A stretch of 64,000 nucleotides of DNA, taken from contig JANOGW010000080.1 in assembly GCA_031406155.1 (NCBI GenBank), positions 55,999 to 119,998 on the forward strand. Direction: 5' to 3'. Shown here in pieces: positions 40,373 to 49,556 of the stretch. The DNA comes from JACMNW01 sp031406155. Its GTDB lineage: Bacteria; Pseudomonadota; Alphaproteobacteria; Rhodobacterales; Rhodobacteraceae. Each line of letters begins with the position of its first letter. The first letter of the stretch is position 1. A program made the position numbers and the translations under genes. The notes below the pieces were generated by a model. It ran no database searches. It had not been told where the DNA came from and saw nothing but the letters and a program-made list of their open reading frames with translations.

Positions 40373-41710
40373 TCACACCCCGGCGTAAATCTCAACCACC
40401 CGCGCAACCGCAGCCTCTGCCGGCATCTCTTCGCTGACACCGGTACGGCGCGAGGTCAGTTCGACCACGCCGTTCGCAAGGCCCCTTGGCCCGACAGTGA
40501 TGCGCCAAGGCAGGCCGATCAGGTCCATGGTGGCGAACTTGGCGCCTGCGCGTTCGTCGCGGTCGTCGTAAAGCGCCTCCAGCCCCTTGGCGGCCAGCGC
40601 CTTATATAGACCGTCACAGGCGGCATCGGTGCCCGCGTCGCCCTGCTTCAGGTTCACGATCCCCACCGGGAACGGCGTCACCCCTTCAGGCCAGATGATG
40701 CCCTTGTCGTCATGGCTGGCCTCGATGATCGCACCCAGCAGGCGGCTGACACCAATACCGTGTGAGCCCATCTCGACGGGAACGCGGGAACCATCCGGGG
40801 TCACAACCGTCGCCCCCATTGCCTCGGAATACTTTGTGCCGAAATAGAAAATCTGTCCAACCTCGATACCGCGCGCCACTTTGCGGCGGTCTTCGGGGAT
40901 GGCGTCAAACAGCGCCGCATCATGGGTTTCATCGGTGCGGGCGTAAAGCGTGGTGAATTCGCGGCACACGGCGGCCACCGCGTCGCGGTCGTCATAGTCA
41001 ACTTCGCGGTTGCCCAGCTTCAACTCGGTCACCGCGCTGTCAAAGAACACCTCGGACTCGCCGGTTGCGGCCAGCACCAGAAACTCATGCGTATTGTCGC
41101 CACCGATGGGTCCGCTGTCGGCGCGCATTGGAATGGCGGTCAGCCCCATGCGCTCATAGGTGCGCAGATAGCTGACCATGTGACGGTTGTAGGCGTGCAG
41201 GGCAGCCGCCTTGTCGACATCAAAGTTGTAGCCATCCTTCATCAGGAACTCGCGCCCCCGCATCACGCCAAAGCGCGGACGCATCTCGTCGCGAAACTTC
41301 CACTGGATGTGATACAGGGTCAGCGGCAGGTCTTTGTAGCTGGTGACATGGGCGCGGAAAATATCGGTGATCATTTCCTCGTTCGTCGGCCCATACAGCA
41401 ATTCGCGCTTCTGGCGGTCGGTGATGCGCAGCATTTCCTGACCGTAATCATCATAGCGCCCGCTTTCGCGCCACAGATCGGCGGGCTGCAAGGTGGGCAT
41501 CAGCAGCGGGATATGCCCCGCGCGCACCTGTTCTTCGTTCACGATTTGCTCGATGCGCTTCAGCACCCGCAGGCCCAGCGGCAACCATGAATAGATCCCC
41601 GCCGCCTGCTGCTTGATCATGCCCGCGCGCAGCATGTAGCGGTGCGACACGATCTGTGCTTCAGCGGGGTTTTCCTTCAGGACGGGCAGAAAATAGCGGG
41701 TCAAACGCAT
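40373..41710 (-). CDS. proS: Prolyl-tRNA synthetase (short alphaproteobacterial type)
   Basis: A class II synthetase of 445 residues without the large INS editing domain found in E. coli ProRS. Visible are SRYMLRAGMIKQQAAGIYSWLPLGLRVL (motif 1 region: RAGMIKQQAAGIYSWLPLG), PTNEEMITDIFRAHVTSYKDLPLTLYHIQWKFRDEMRPRFGVMRGREFLMKDGY (motif 2, as FRDEMRPRFGVMRGREF), MGSHGIGVSRLLGA (motif 3) and the C-terminal anticodon domain. The ending IYAGV is normal. The editing function may be provided elsewhere in the genome. Confidence 0.96.
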   Translation of the reverse strand: MRLTRYFLPVLKENPAEAQIVSHRYMLRAGMIKQQAAGIYSWLPLGLRVLKRIEQIVNEEQVRAGHIPLLMPTLQPADLWRESGRYDDYGQEMLRITDRQKRELLYGPTNEEMITDIFRAHVTSYKDLPLTLYHIQWKFRDEMRPRFGVMRGREFLMKDGYNFDVDKAAALHAYNRHMVSYLRTYERMGLTAIPMRADSGPIGGDNTHEFLVLAATGESEVFFDSAVTELKLGNREVDYDDRDAVAAVCREFTTLYARTDETHDAALFDAIPEDRRKVARGIEVGQIFYFGTKYSEAMGATVVTPDGSRVPVEMGSHGIGVSRLLGAIIEASHDDKGIIWPEGVTPFPVGIVNLKQGDAGTDAACDGLYKALAAKGLEALYDDRDERAGAKFATMDLIGLPWRITVGPRGLANGVVELTSRRTGVSEEMPAEAAVARVVEIYAGV

Positions 41711-41914
41711 CGGGCGGCCTTTGGCAAACGGTTTCGCCTGCGTTCCTAAGGTATCGGCTTCAAGTCGGCAAGCAGGCTGGTCGACCTCGCGCTGTGATCA
41801 CGACCGATCACGCTTTCATCAGGCGGATGACACAAACCAAACCAGCCCCGCAACCCGCCGCGTATTTGCATCGGCATGGATATGACGCATGTCGTTCAAC
41901 GGGGACGCTTTAAA

Positions 41915-42418
41915 ATGAAACTGACCTACGCACTGGCCGCTCTGGCCATATCGACCACTATCGCGCAAGCCGAAACAATCGTCGAAATTGCTGCGGCAGA
42001 TGAACGCTTCACCACGCTTGTTGCCGCGGTGACAGCGGCCGGACTTGCCGAAACCCTGTCTGGCCCCGGCCCTTTCACGGTGTTCGCGCCGGTGAATGAT
42101 GCCTTCGCCGCCCTGCCCGCAGGCACGGTCGACACGCTGCTAAAGCCCGAAAACAAGGGACAATTGACCGACATCCTGCTCTACCATGTCGACGACCGCA
42201 ATCTGACGGCGGCTGCCATTCCGAACGGATCGAACTATTTCAAGCCGCTATTGACCTCGCAGCGCCTGTGCATTTCCAAAGGGGCTGACGGCGTGAAGAT
42301 CAGCGATGGCAGCGGCGACGTGGCGACCGTGATCATCGCCGACATAGTTGCCGACAACGGTGTCATCCATGTTATCGACAAGGTTCTGCTGCCGGGCAAG
42401 CGCCCCGCCTGCCACTAA
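41915..42418 (+). CDS. Fasciclin (FAS1) domain secreted protein
   Basis: A 167-residue exported protein from ATG 41915 with GGGGA upstream. A signal peptide ALAALAISTTIAQA is followed by one FAS1 domain: FTTLVAAVTAAGLAETLSGPGPFTVFAPVNDAF (H1 region: FTVFAPVNDAFAALPAGT), ILLYHVDDRNLTAAA and VIADIVADNGVIHVIDKVLLP (H2 box). FAS1 proteins are adhesive or polymer-associated. A cell-surface or periplasmic role is inferred. It is a single-gene unit followed by a GC-rich hairpin. Confidence 0.9.
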   Translation: MKLTYALAALAISTTIAQAETIVEIAAADERFTTLVAAVTAAGLAETLSGPGPFTVFAPVNDAFAALPAGTVDTLLKPENKGQLTDILLYHVDDRNLTAAAIPNGSNYFKPLLTSQRLCISKGADGVKISDGSGDVATVIIADIVADNGVIHVIDKVLLPGKRPACH

Positions 42419-42426
42419 AGTTTTGT

Positions 42427-42457
42427 CCTGCCGGGGAATATCCATTTCTCCGGCAGG
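42427..42457 (+). terminator. GC-rich hairpin behind the fasciclin gene
   Basis: CCTGCCGG (42427-42434) pairs with CCGGCAGG (42450-42457), extended inward by GA/TC. It starts 9 nt after the stop codon. There is no T-run, so it may be a Rho-assisted or processed 3' end rather than a classical terminator. Confidence 0.5.
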
Positions 42458-42518
42458 GCCATTCCCCTTGCAAGACTGTGCCCCAACGGCAATATGGTCG
42501 GGAATGCAGGGATGAACC

Positions 42519-43607
42519 ATGGTATTACCGATCAAGGAACAGGCCCGATACTGGGGCATCGCCACAGCGGTTTTTCTGCTGATGTTGTGGTTTTTTGGTG
42601 ATGTGCTGCTACCATTTCTTGTGGGCGGCGCGATTGCGTATTTCCTTGACCCCATAGCCGACCGGCTGCAACGGCTGGGCCTCAGCCGGGTTGTTGCGAC
42701 ATCAATCATCTCTGTCGCCGCACTTTTGCTGGTGGTGCTGCTGGTCTTGTCGGTGATCCCGACATTGATCGCCCAGTTGACGGCACTGGTGAACGCGGCC
42801 CCCGATATTTCACAGCGCCTGCAGGCTTTCCTGATCGAGCGGTTTCCCCAACTGTCGGATGAAACCAGCACCATCCGTCAAACGCTGGCGCAGCTTGGTG
42901 CGACGATCCAGTCCAAGGGCGCTGATCTGGCAAGCGGGCTGTTGAATTCGGCGCTCAGCGTGATTTCGGCGGTCGTGTTCATCGTCGTCGTGCCGGTCGT
43001 GGCGTTCTATCTGTTGCTGGACTGGGACAATATGGTGGCCCGGATCGATGCACTTTTGCCGCGTGATCATGCCGCAACAATACGCCATCTGGCGCTGGAC
43101 ATAGATCGGGTGCTGGCGGGGTTCGTTCGCGGGCAGGTCAGTGTCTGCCTTATCCTTGGCACCTTTTATTCGGTCGCCCTGATGATGGCGGGTCTGCAAT
43201 TCGGGCTGATTGTCGGGGCAATCGCCGGGGCGATCACCTTCATTCCTTATGTCGGATCGCTGGTTGGTGGCACACTTGCGCTTGGACTTGCGCTGTTCCA
43301 GTTCTGGGGTGATTGGCTGTCAATCGGGTTGATCGGGGCCATCTTTGCTGCCGGCCAGTTTGTTGAAGGCAATATCCTCACGCCCAAGCTGGTTGGCAAA
43401 TCGGTTGGCCTGCATCCAGTGTGGTTGCTGTTCGCACTGTCCAGCTTTGGGTCGATCTTCGGCTTTGCCGGCATGCTGGTTGCAGTGCCGGTTGCGGCCT
43501 CAATCGGTGTGCTGACACGCTTTGCCATTTCGCAGTATCAGGTCAGCCTGCTGTACCAGGGAAGTGTTGGCCGCAAGTATGCCGAAGGGGAAGAGGATCA
43601 GCCGTGA
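42519..43607 (+). CDS. AI-2E family transporter (PerM/YdiK-type)
   Basis: A 362-residue polytopic protein with about eight membrane segments: WGIATAVFLLMLWFFGDVLLPFLVGGAIAYFL near the start (as AVFLLMLWFFGDVLLPFLVG), VVFIVVVPVVAFYLLLDWD, SVCLILGTFYSVALMMAGL, VGAIAGAITFIPYVGSLVGG and LFALSSFGSIFGFAGMLVAVPVAA. PYVGSLVG and the final AVPVAA are family markers. The substrate is not known for this branch. Its stop overlaps the hda-like start (GTGA), a pairing common in alphaproteobacteria. Confidence 0.92.
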   Translation: MVLPIKEQARYWGIATAVFLLMLWFFGDVLLPFLVGGAIAYFLDPIADRLQRLGLSRVVATSIISVAALLLVVLLVLSVIPTLIAQLTALVNAAPDISQRLQAFLIERFPQLSDETSTIRQTLAQLGATIQSKGADLASGLLNSALSVISAVVFIVVVPVVAFYLLLDWDNMVARIDALLPRDHAATIRHLALDIDRVLAGFVRGQVSVCLILGTFYSVALMMAGLQFGLIVGAIAGAITFIPYVGSLVGGTLALGLALFQFWGDWLSIGLIGAIFAAGQFVEGNILTPKLVGKSVGLHPVWLLFALSSFGSIFGFAGMLVAVPVAASIGVLTRFAISQYQVSLLYQGSVGRKYAEGEEDQP

Positions 43608-44281
43608 TCCAGCAATTGACCTTTGCACTATCGACCGAGGAACGCCTGACCCGGACCGATTTCTTCATATCGCCAGCCAACGGTCTGGCACTTGCGGCAA
43701 TCGACGCCTGGCGCAACTGGCCCAACAGGAAAATGATTCTGGCAGGACCGAAGGGGGCCGGCAAAAGCCACCTCGCGCAGATATTCGCCGCCGATGCGGG
43801 TGCTGCCATCATCGCCGCCAAAGATCTTGCCGATGTCGATCTGACCACGCTCGAACCCCCAAATGCCATAGTCGTCGAAGATGCTGAAACGATTTCCGGC
43901 AACGCTCGGGCCGAAGCGGCGCTGTTTCATCTGCACAACCTGCTGGCCCCATCTGGCACGCTGCTGATAACGGCCACATCGCCGCCCCGCGATTGGGGCC
44001 TGACGCTGCCCGATCTTGCCAGCCGGATGCAGTCTGCCGCCCTGACCCGGCTGCCCCCCCCCGATGACGCGCTGCTGACGGCTGTCCTGGCCAAGCTGTT
44101 CGCCGATCGTCAACTGGCGGTTCCGGCCAACCTGATCCCCTATCTGATCAAGCGGATGGACAGGTCCATTGCCACCGCGCGAGCCATGGTTGCCGGCCTT
44201 GACGAACGCGCGCTGTCGCAACGCCGTCCGATCACCCGCGCCCTTGCAGCGGAATTGTTGGAAAGCCTGGCACCGGAATGA
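43604..44281 (+). CDS. hdaA: DnaA-like regulatory protein Hda/HdaA
   Basis: A 225-residue AAA+ protein related to DnaA domains III but without the DNA-binding domain IV. HdaA stimulates DnaA-ATP hydrolysis with the beta clamp. It starts at GTG 43604, which overlaps the transporter stop; AGAGGA is upstream. The N-terminal IQQLTFAL resembles the clamp-binding QL-x-LxF motif. Walker A is LAGPKGAGKSHLA, Walker B is AIVVEDAE, sensor 1 LLITATSPPRDWGLTLPDLASR, and sensor 2 RSIATARAMV. Confidence 0.92.
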   Translation: MIQQLTFALSTEERLTRTDFFISPANGLALAAIDAWRNWPNRKMILAGPKGAGKSHLAQIFAADAGAAIIAAKDLADVDLTTLEPPNAIVVEDAETISGNARAEAALFHLHNLLAPSGTLLITATSPPRDWGLTLPDLASRMQSAALTRLPPPDDALLTAVLAKLFADRQLAVPANLIPYLIKRMDRSIATARAMVAGLDERALSQRRPITRALAAELLESLAPE

Positions 44282-44285
44282 CACA

Positions 44286-44303
44286 CTGTCACACCTCCTT
44301 CAC
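44286..44303 (+). promoter_or_regulatory. Possible Pho box before ppk
   Basis: CTGTCAC-ACCT-CCTTCAC has the two 7-mers with 4-nt spacer geometry of PhoB sites (consensus CTGTCAT). The first half matches 6 of 7 bases, the second about 4 of 7. It lies 25 nt before the ppk start. Confidence 0.35.
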
Positions 44304-44327
44304 ACTTCGTCCTGATAAGCGGCGGTT

Positions 44328-46526
44328 ATGACCCAGGCAGATTTCCTCAAATCCCCGTTCCCGACGCCCGTCACTCTTGGGCCTGATGAAACCACAGGTG
44401 CCAAGCGGTTTTTCAACCGCGAGCTTAGCTGGCTTGCCTTCAACTGGCGTGTGCTTGACGAGGCATCGAACCCCGCAGTGCCGCTGCTGGAACGCCTTCG
44501 CTTCCTGTCGATATCGGCAACCAATCTGGATGAGTTCTATTCGGTGCGCGTGGCCGGCCTGCGGGCCCTTGAACGCAGCGGCAATGCGTCCCATTCCGAA
44601 GACGGTCGCAGCCCGCGAGAGCAGCTGTTGCTTATCCATGAAGACGCGCGCCGATTGCTGCAATCCCAGCAAACCGTTTACAACAAACTGAAAAAGGAAA
44701 TGGAAGTCACTGATATCTGCCTTCTGACCCGCTCGAAGCTGACCGTGCGCGATCTGAAGTTTCTGGAAGACCATTTCCTGAACAAAGTGTTCCCGGTGTT
44801 GTCGCCGCTGGCGATTGATCCGGCACATCCCTTTCCATTCATTCCGAACACCGGCTTCAGTTTGGCGTTGCAACTGGAACGGGTGACCGACAACCGCGAA
44901 TTGCAGGCCCTGCTGCCGATCCCGCAGCAGATCGCCCGTTTCGTGCCCTTGCCCGGCAAGCCCGGCGAAAACCGCTTTCTGCCGTTGGAAGAGCTGCTGC
45001 TTTTGCATCTTGATATGCTGTTTCCGGGCTATACCGACCGGGGTCATTGCACGTTCCGCGTGCTGCGCGATTCAGATCTGGAGGTCGAGGACGAGGCCGA
45101 GGATCTGGTGCGCGAGTTTGAAACCGCCCTGAAGCGTCGCCGTCGCGGCGAAGTAATCCGCCTGAAGATGAGTGCCGGCGCCCCCCCGGACATGCGTGCC
45201 CTCATTATGGAAGAACTGGGCGTGACCGAGGCAGAGGTCGTCGAAGTGCGCGGCCTTCTGGGCATCGCGGATCTGAAAGAGCTAGTGCTGTCGTCGCGCC
45301 CCGATCTTTTGTGGCCGGTCTTCACGCCGCGCGTGCCTGAACGGGTCGAGGATCACGATGGCGATATGTTCGCGGCGATCCGGCAGAAGGACATGCTGCT
45401 GCACCACCCCTACGAAACCTTCGACATGGTCATTCGGTTTCTGGAACAGGCGGCTCGTGATCCGAACGTTCTGGCTATCAAGCAAACACTTTATCGCACC
45501 AGCCATGACAGCCCGATTGTCAGCGCCCTTTGTGAAGCCGCCGAGGCCGGTAAATCGGTGACCGCGCTGGTTGAATTGAAGGCCCGCTTTGACGAGGCTG
45601 CCAATATCCGCCAGTCCCGGCGTCTGGAACGGGCCGGCGCCCATGTGGTGTACGGCTTCATCCATTACAAGACGCATGCCAAGATCAGCACCGTCGTGCG
45701 CCGCGAGGGTGAAAATCTGGTGACCTACACGCATTACGGGACCGGCAATTACCACCCGATCACGGCGCGCATCTATACCGACCTGTCGTTCTTCACCTGC
45801 GATGCCGCCCTTGGGCGCGATGCTACCAAAGTGTTCAACTACCTGTCGGGCTATGTGCAGCCTGAGGGCCTGGAAAACCTTGCCATTTCACCGACTACGC
45901 TGAAGCCCCGCCTTCTTCACCTGATCGCGGCAGAGGCGGACCATGCCCGTGCCGGTCGGCCAGCAGAGATCTGGGCCAAGATGAATTCGCTGATTGAGCC
46001 CGAGGTTATCGATGCCCTGTACGCCGCCAGCAACGCGGGCGTGAAAATCAGCCTTGTGATCCGCGGCATCTGCGGCGTGCGTCCCGGCGTGGTGGGTCTC
46101 AGCGAGAATATCCGCGTCAAATCCATCGTCGGCAGGTTCCTTGAACACAGCCGTATCGTCTGTTTCGGCAATGGTCACGGCCTGCCGTCGGATCAGGCGC
46201 GGGTCTATTTCTCGTCCGCCGACTGGATGGGCCGCAACCTAAGCCGCCGTGTTGAAACGCTGGTCGAGGCGCGCAATCCGACCGTGAAAAACCAGATCAT
46301 GGGCCAGATCATGGCCGCCAATCTGGCGGACGAGGCGCAAAGCTGGGTTTTGCAACCCGATGGCAGGTTTGAACGCCAGCTAAGCTCTGCTGATGGCAAT
46401 CTGTTCAGTTGCCATCGCTTCTTCATGGAAAACCCGTCCTTGTCAGGGCGCGGCACTGCCGGGGCCAAGGACGTGCCCCGCCTTGCGCACCCGATGGGCT
46501 CGACCTCTGCTATCGGGCTCACCTGA
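44328..46526 (+). CDS. ppk: Polyphosphate kinase 1
   Basis: PPK1 reversibly makes inorganic polyphosphate from ATP. The 732-residue protein shows RFFNRELSWLAFNWRVLDEA at the start, then LDEFYSVRVAGL, ALLPIPQQIARFVPLP, HHPYETFDMVIRFLEQAARDPNVLAIKQTLYRTS (parts: HHPYETFDMVIRFL, LAIKQTLYRTS) and FIHYKTHAKI with the phosphorylated His. Then come YTHYGTGNYHPITARIYTDLSFFT, ICGVRPGVVGLSENI and YFSSADWMGRNLSRRVE. All core catalytic stretches are intact. The ppx gene follows 81 nt downstream, giving a synthesis/degradation pair. Confidence 0.96.
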   Translation: MTQADFLKSPFPTPVTLGPDETTGAKRFFNRELSWLAFNWRVLDEASNPAVPLLERLRFLSISATNLDEFYSVRVAGLRALERSGNASHSEDGRSPREQLLLIHEDARRLLQSQQTVYNKLKKEMEVTDICLLTRSKLTVRDLKFLEDHFLNKVFPVLSPLAIDPAHPFPFIPNTGFSLALQLERVTDNRELQALLPIPQQIARFVPLPGKPGENRFLPLEELLLLHLDMLFPGYTDRGHCTFRVLRDSDLEVEDEAEDLVREFETALKRRRRGEVIRLKMSAGAPPDMRALIMEELGVTEAEVVEVRGLLGIADLKELVLSSRPDLLWPVFTPRVPERVEDHDGDMFAAIRQKDMLLHHPYETFDMVIRFLEQAARDPNVLAIKQTLYRTSHDSPIVSALCEAAEAGKSVTALVELKARFDEAANIRQSRRLERAGAHVVYGFIHYKTHAKISTVVRREGENLVTYTHYGTGNYHPITARIYTDLSFFTCDAALGRDATKVFNYLSGYVQPEGLENLAISPTTLKPRLLHLIAAEADHARAGRPAEIWAKMNSLIEPEVIDALYAASNAGVKISLVIRGICGVRPGVVGLSENIRVKSIVGRFLEHSRIVCFGNGHGLPSDQARVYFSSADWMGRNLSRRVETLVEARNPTVKNQIMGQIMAANLADEAQSWVLQPDGRFERQLSSADGNLFSCHRFFMENPSLSGRGTAGAKDVPRLAHPMGSTSAIGLT

Positions 46527-46607
46527 CCGCTTTGCGGGTTGCACAGGCATTGACCGGGGCGCGTTAAAGCGGCAAGGATTGCGCCGCATCACGACAGGGG
46601 GTGACCG

Positions 46608-48185
46608 ATGGCTGCCAAAGACGGACCAGCGGCCAGCAATGCGGCGCGCGAAGACGACGCCGGGCCGTTTGGCAAGCCACTTTTCGACGACCCGTCAGCC
46701 CGCGCGCTCAGCCGGGTCGGGGTTGTCGATGTCGGATCGAATTCGGTTCGCATGGTGGTGTTCGACGGTGCGGCCCGGTCGCCCGCCTATTTTTACAACG
46801 AAAAAATCATGTGCGGCCTTGGCAAGGGTCTGGCCGAAACGGGACGTCTGAACCCCGAGGGCCGTGTCCGCGCCCTGTCCGCGCTGAAGCGCTTCGCGCT
46901 TCTGGCCGACGGCATGGGTATTTCCCCCATGACCGTTGTTGCGACAGCCGCCGCCCGTGAGGCCACCGACGGACCCGATTTTCAGGCCGAGGTTCTGCGG
47001 GAAACCGGTCTGAAGCTGTGGGTGATCAACGGCGACGAAGAGGCGCGCCTGTCTGCACAGGGTGTGCTTCTGGGCTGGCCCGATGCGCAGGGGATCGTCT
47101 GCGATATTGGTGGCAACTCGATGGAGTTGGCACGCATTGGCGACGGCAAGGTTGGCAAGCGCGCGTCGACGCAGCTTGGTCCGTTCCGCCTGCTGCAAGT
47201 CGAAGGGGACGCCGCCAAACGCCGCGCGCATATCGATCGCATCCTGAAAGAGGTGCAAGGCAATTTCAAATCAACGGGCGAGCGTATCTATCTGGTTGGT
47301 GGTTCATGGCGCGTGATTGCACGGCTGGATATGGAACGGCGCAACTACCCGCTGACCGTTCTGCACGAATATCGCATGACGCCGAAGGGGTTGCTTGATA
47401 CCCTCGACTGGATTGCCGCGAATGATCTGACCATGCTGCGCGCCCGCACCGGAACCTCGGGCGAACGGATGGAACTGGTGCCACAAGCCAGTGAAGTGCT
47501 GCGCGAACTGATCGCCATCTTCAAGCCGTCCGAGATCGACATTTCCGCCTATGGCATCCGCGAGGGCCTGCTTTTTGAACAGATGCCCGAACGCCTGCGG
47601 GCCCGCGACCCGTTGATCGAGGCGGCGCGGATGTCAGAAATGACCTCGGCCCGCGTGCCCGGCTTTGGCAAGAAGCTATTCGAATTTCTTTTGCCACTGT
47701 TCAAGGATGCTCCGGCTGATCGGCTTCGCCTTGTGAAGGCGGCGTGTCTCTTGCACGACACCACATGGCGCGCGCATCCCGACTATCGGGCAGAGGCCTG
47801 TTTTGACAATGCGACACGCGCCAATCTGGGCGGCCTTGATCACCCCGGCCGGGTGTTTCTGGGGCTGGCTCTGTTGCACCGCTACAAGAACTCGCATTCC
47901 GGATCGCGGTTCGAGCCATTGTTCCGGTTGCTGAGCGACGAGGAAATGCAAGAGGCCGAGGTTTTGGGCAAAGCCATGCGGTTTGGTGCGATGTTTTCCA
48001 TCGCCGACCCAGCGATTGCAGGCGAACTGCGCTGGCAGCCGAAGAAACGCCTGCTGGAACTGGCTCTGACCCCGCCTGGCGAGGGCCTGTTCGGCGAAGT
48101 GGCAAAAGCGCGCTTTGCCTCGCTGGCATTGGCGTTGAAGGCGCAGTCCGCCACCACGACGCAAGGTGCAGATGCTGCAGTTTGA
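46608..48185 (+). CDS. ppx: Exopolyphosphatase (Ppx/GppA family)
   Basis: A 525-residue ASKHA-fold phosphatase that removes terminal phosphates from polyphosphate or pppGpp. Motifs: VGVVDVGSNSVRMVVFDGA (phosphate 1), MTVVATAAAREATDG, VINGDEEARLSAQGVLL, GIVCDIGGNSMELARIGDG (phosphate 2), and the C-terminal HD-like region ACLLHDTTWRAHPDY. The start has AGGGGG upstream. It overlaps the VOC gene by 14 nt and is almost surely co-transcribed with ppk. Confidence 0.94.
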   Translation: MAAKDGPAASNAAREDDAGPFGKPLFDDPSARALSRVGVVDVGSNSVRMVVFDGAARSPAYFYNEKIMCGLGKGLAETGRLNPEGRVRALSALKRFALLADGMGISPMTVVATAAAREATDGPDFQAEVLRETGLKLWVINGDEEARLSAQGVLLGWPDAQGIVCDIGGNSMELARIGDGKVGKRASTQLGPFRLLQVEGDAAKRRAHIDRILKEVQGNFKSTGERIYLVGGSWRVIARLDMERRNYPLTVLHEYRMTPKGLLDTLDWIAANDLTMLRARTGTSGERMELVPQASEVLRELIAIFKPSEIDISAYGIREGLLFEQMPERLRARDPLIEAARMSEMTSARVPGFGKKLFEFLLPLFKDAPADRLRLVKAACLLHDTTWRAHPDYRAEACFDNATRANLGGLDHPGRVFLGLALLHRYKNSHSGSRFEPLFRLLSDEEMQEAEVLGKAMRFGAMFSIADPAIAGELRWQPKKRLLELALTPPGEGLFGEVAKARFASLALALKAQSATTTQGADAAV

Positions 48186-48786
48186 TCATCTGGCAGTCTC
48201 CGCCGAAACGCTGGATGCCGGCGTTGCCGGCGTTGAAGCGGCCCTTGGTGTGGCGCTGGCGGGCGGCGGCAAGCACAGCCATATGTCTACCCACAACCGC
48301 CTGCTGGCCTTGGGCGACATCTACCTCGAGGTGATCGCGGTCGATCCCGATGCCCCCGCCCCCGCCTGGCCGCGCTGGTTCGATCTGGATCATTTCGCAG
48401 GCCCCCCGCGGCTTACCAACTGGGTAGCCGCCTGCGATGATCTGGAAACTGAGTTGGCCCAATGCCCACCCGGCACAGGCCTGCCCGTCAATCTGGCGCG
48501 CGGCGATCTGCGCTGGCGGATGGGTGTGCCCGAGGATGGCCGACTGCCGTATGACGGCTGTTTTCCCGCGCTGATTTCCTGGCAGGGGACGTTGCATCCG
48601 ACAGCCCTGCTGCCTGATGTGGGTGTTCGGCTGGACCGTTTCGAAATCACCCACCCTGACGGTGCAGCCCTTACGCGTTACCTGAAGGGGCGATTTGACG
48701 ACGCGCGGGTTGTCATCGCAACCGGCCCCAGAAAGGCTATGCGCGCCAGCTTCTCCACCCCGCACGGTCCGCGTGTGCTCGGCTGA
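48172..48786 (+). CDS. Glyoxalase-like (VOC) domain protein
   Basis: A 204-residue protein from ATG 48172 (AAGG upstream). LQFDHLAVSAETLDAGVAGVEAALG is the first VOC strand-helix unit, with the His typical of a metal ligand. HMSTHNRLLALGDIYLEVIAVDPDAP contains the conserved H...N-L-G-Y/D-LE pattern of the Glyoxalase_3 group. The enzyme activity is unknown. It should not be taken as methylmalonyl-CoA epimerase despite the mcm gene nearby, because the architecture differs. Confidence 0.85.
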   Translation: MLQFDHLAVSAETLDAGVAGVEAALGVALAGGGKHSHMSTHNRLLALGDIYLEVIAVDPDAPAPAWPRWFDLDHFAGPPRLTNWVAACDDLETELAQCPPGTGLPVNLARGDLRWRMGVPEDGRLPYDGCFPALISWQGTLHPTALLPDVGVRLDRFEITHPDGAALTRYLKGRFDDARVVIATGPRKAMRASFSTPHGPRVLG

Positions 48787-48864
48787 CAGGTCGGGCTGAA
48801 AACAATGTGCAGGCGCAGCATTTCCGGACCTGACACTGCGCTAATGTCCCTATATGGTGCATCC

Positions 48865-49551
48865 ATGTCGATCTGGACCCGCATCGCCGACGCGCTGTCC
48901 GCTCTTGCCGCCGGCGAGGGGTTGTCTGCTGTATTCGACCGTTTACGAACCGAACCCGAACGATCGGTTGGCTTCACCATCGCCGTTATAGCACTTGGCG
49001 CCAAAATGGCAAAAGCGGACGGCGAAGTGACCCGCGACGAAGTGGCAGCCTTTCGTCAGGTTTTCGCCATTCCGGACGGCGAAGAGGCGAACGCCGCCCG
49101 CGTCTTCAATCTGGCCCGGCAGGATGTGGCTGGATTTGACATCTATGCGCACAAAATTCGCGCCATGTTCCGCACCGATGATCAGAAAGTTCTGATCGAT
49201 CTGATGGAAGGGCTTTTCCACATCTCGGTGGCCGACGCGCACTTTCATGATGGCGAAGATGTGTTCCTGATGCAGGTCGCATCGATCTTCGGGTTGAGCG
49301 ACGGATGTTACCGGTCGCTTCGCGCGCGATTTGTGGAAGATGCAGATCCAGACCCCTATGATGTGCTGGGCGTGGAGGAGAACGCCCCGATGGAGACGGT
49401 GCGCGCTGCATGGAAACAGGCGGTCCGCGACACCCATCCTGATGCAATGATTGCGCGAGGCGTGCCACCAGAAGCAGTCAGACTGGCAGAACAACGGCTG
49501 ATCGCGATCAATGCAGCGTGGGAAGAAATTTCCGCGCGCGAGGCCGCCTGA
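48865..49551 (+). CDS. DjlA-like co-chaperone (TerB plus J domain)
   Basis: A 228-residue protein with an N-terminal TerB-like helical domain (FTIAVIALGAKMAKADGEVTRDEVAAFRQVF, seen as ALGAKMAKADGEVTRDEV) and a C-terminal J domain. The J domain reads DPYDVLGVEENAPMETVRAAW...RDTHPDAM, with the HPD motif needed to stimulate DnaK. Unlike E. coli DjlA, no N-terminal membrane segment is obvious; the first 25 residues are only amphipathic. The start ATG 48865 is preferred to the upstream frame from 48805. Confidence 0.9.
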   Translation: MSIWTRIADALSALAAGEGLSAVFDRLRTEPERSVGFTIAVIALGAKMAKADGEVTRDEVAAFRQVFAIPDGEEANAARVFNLARQDVAGFDIYAHKIRAMFRTDDQKVLIDLMEGLFHISVADAHFHDGEDVFLMQVASIFGLSDGCYRSLRARFVEDADPDPYDVLGVEENAPMETVRAAWKQAVRDTHPDAMIARGVPPEAVRLAEQRLIAINAAWEEISAREAA

Positions 49552-49556
49552 ACACC

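Noticed and set aside
48172..48786. VOC protein as the missing methylmalonyl-CoA epimerase
   Set aside because: It belongs to the longer Glyoxalase_3-like type and lies in the ppk-ppx operon, not with mcmA, pccA or pccB.
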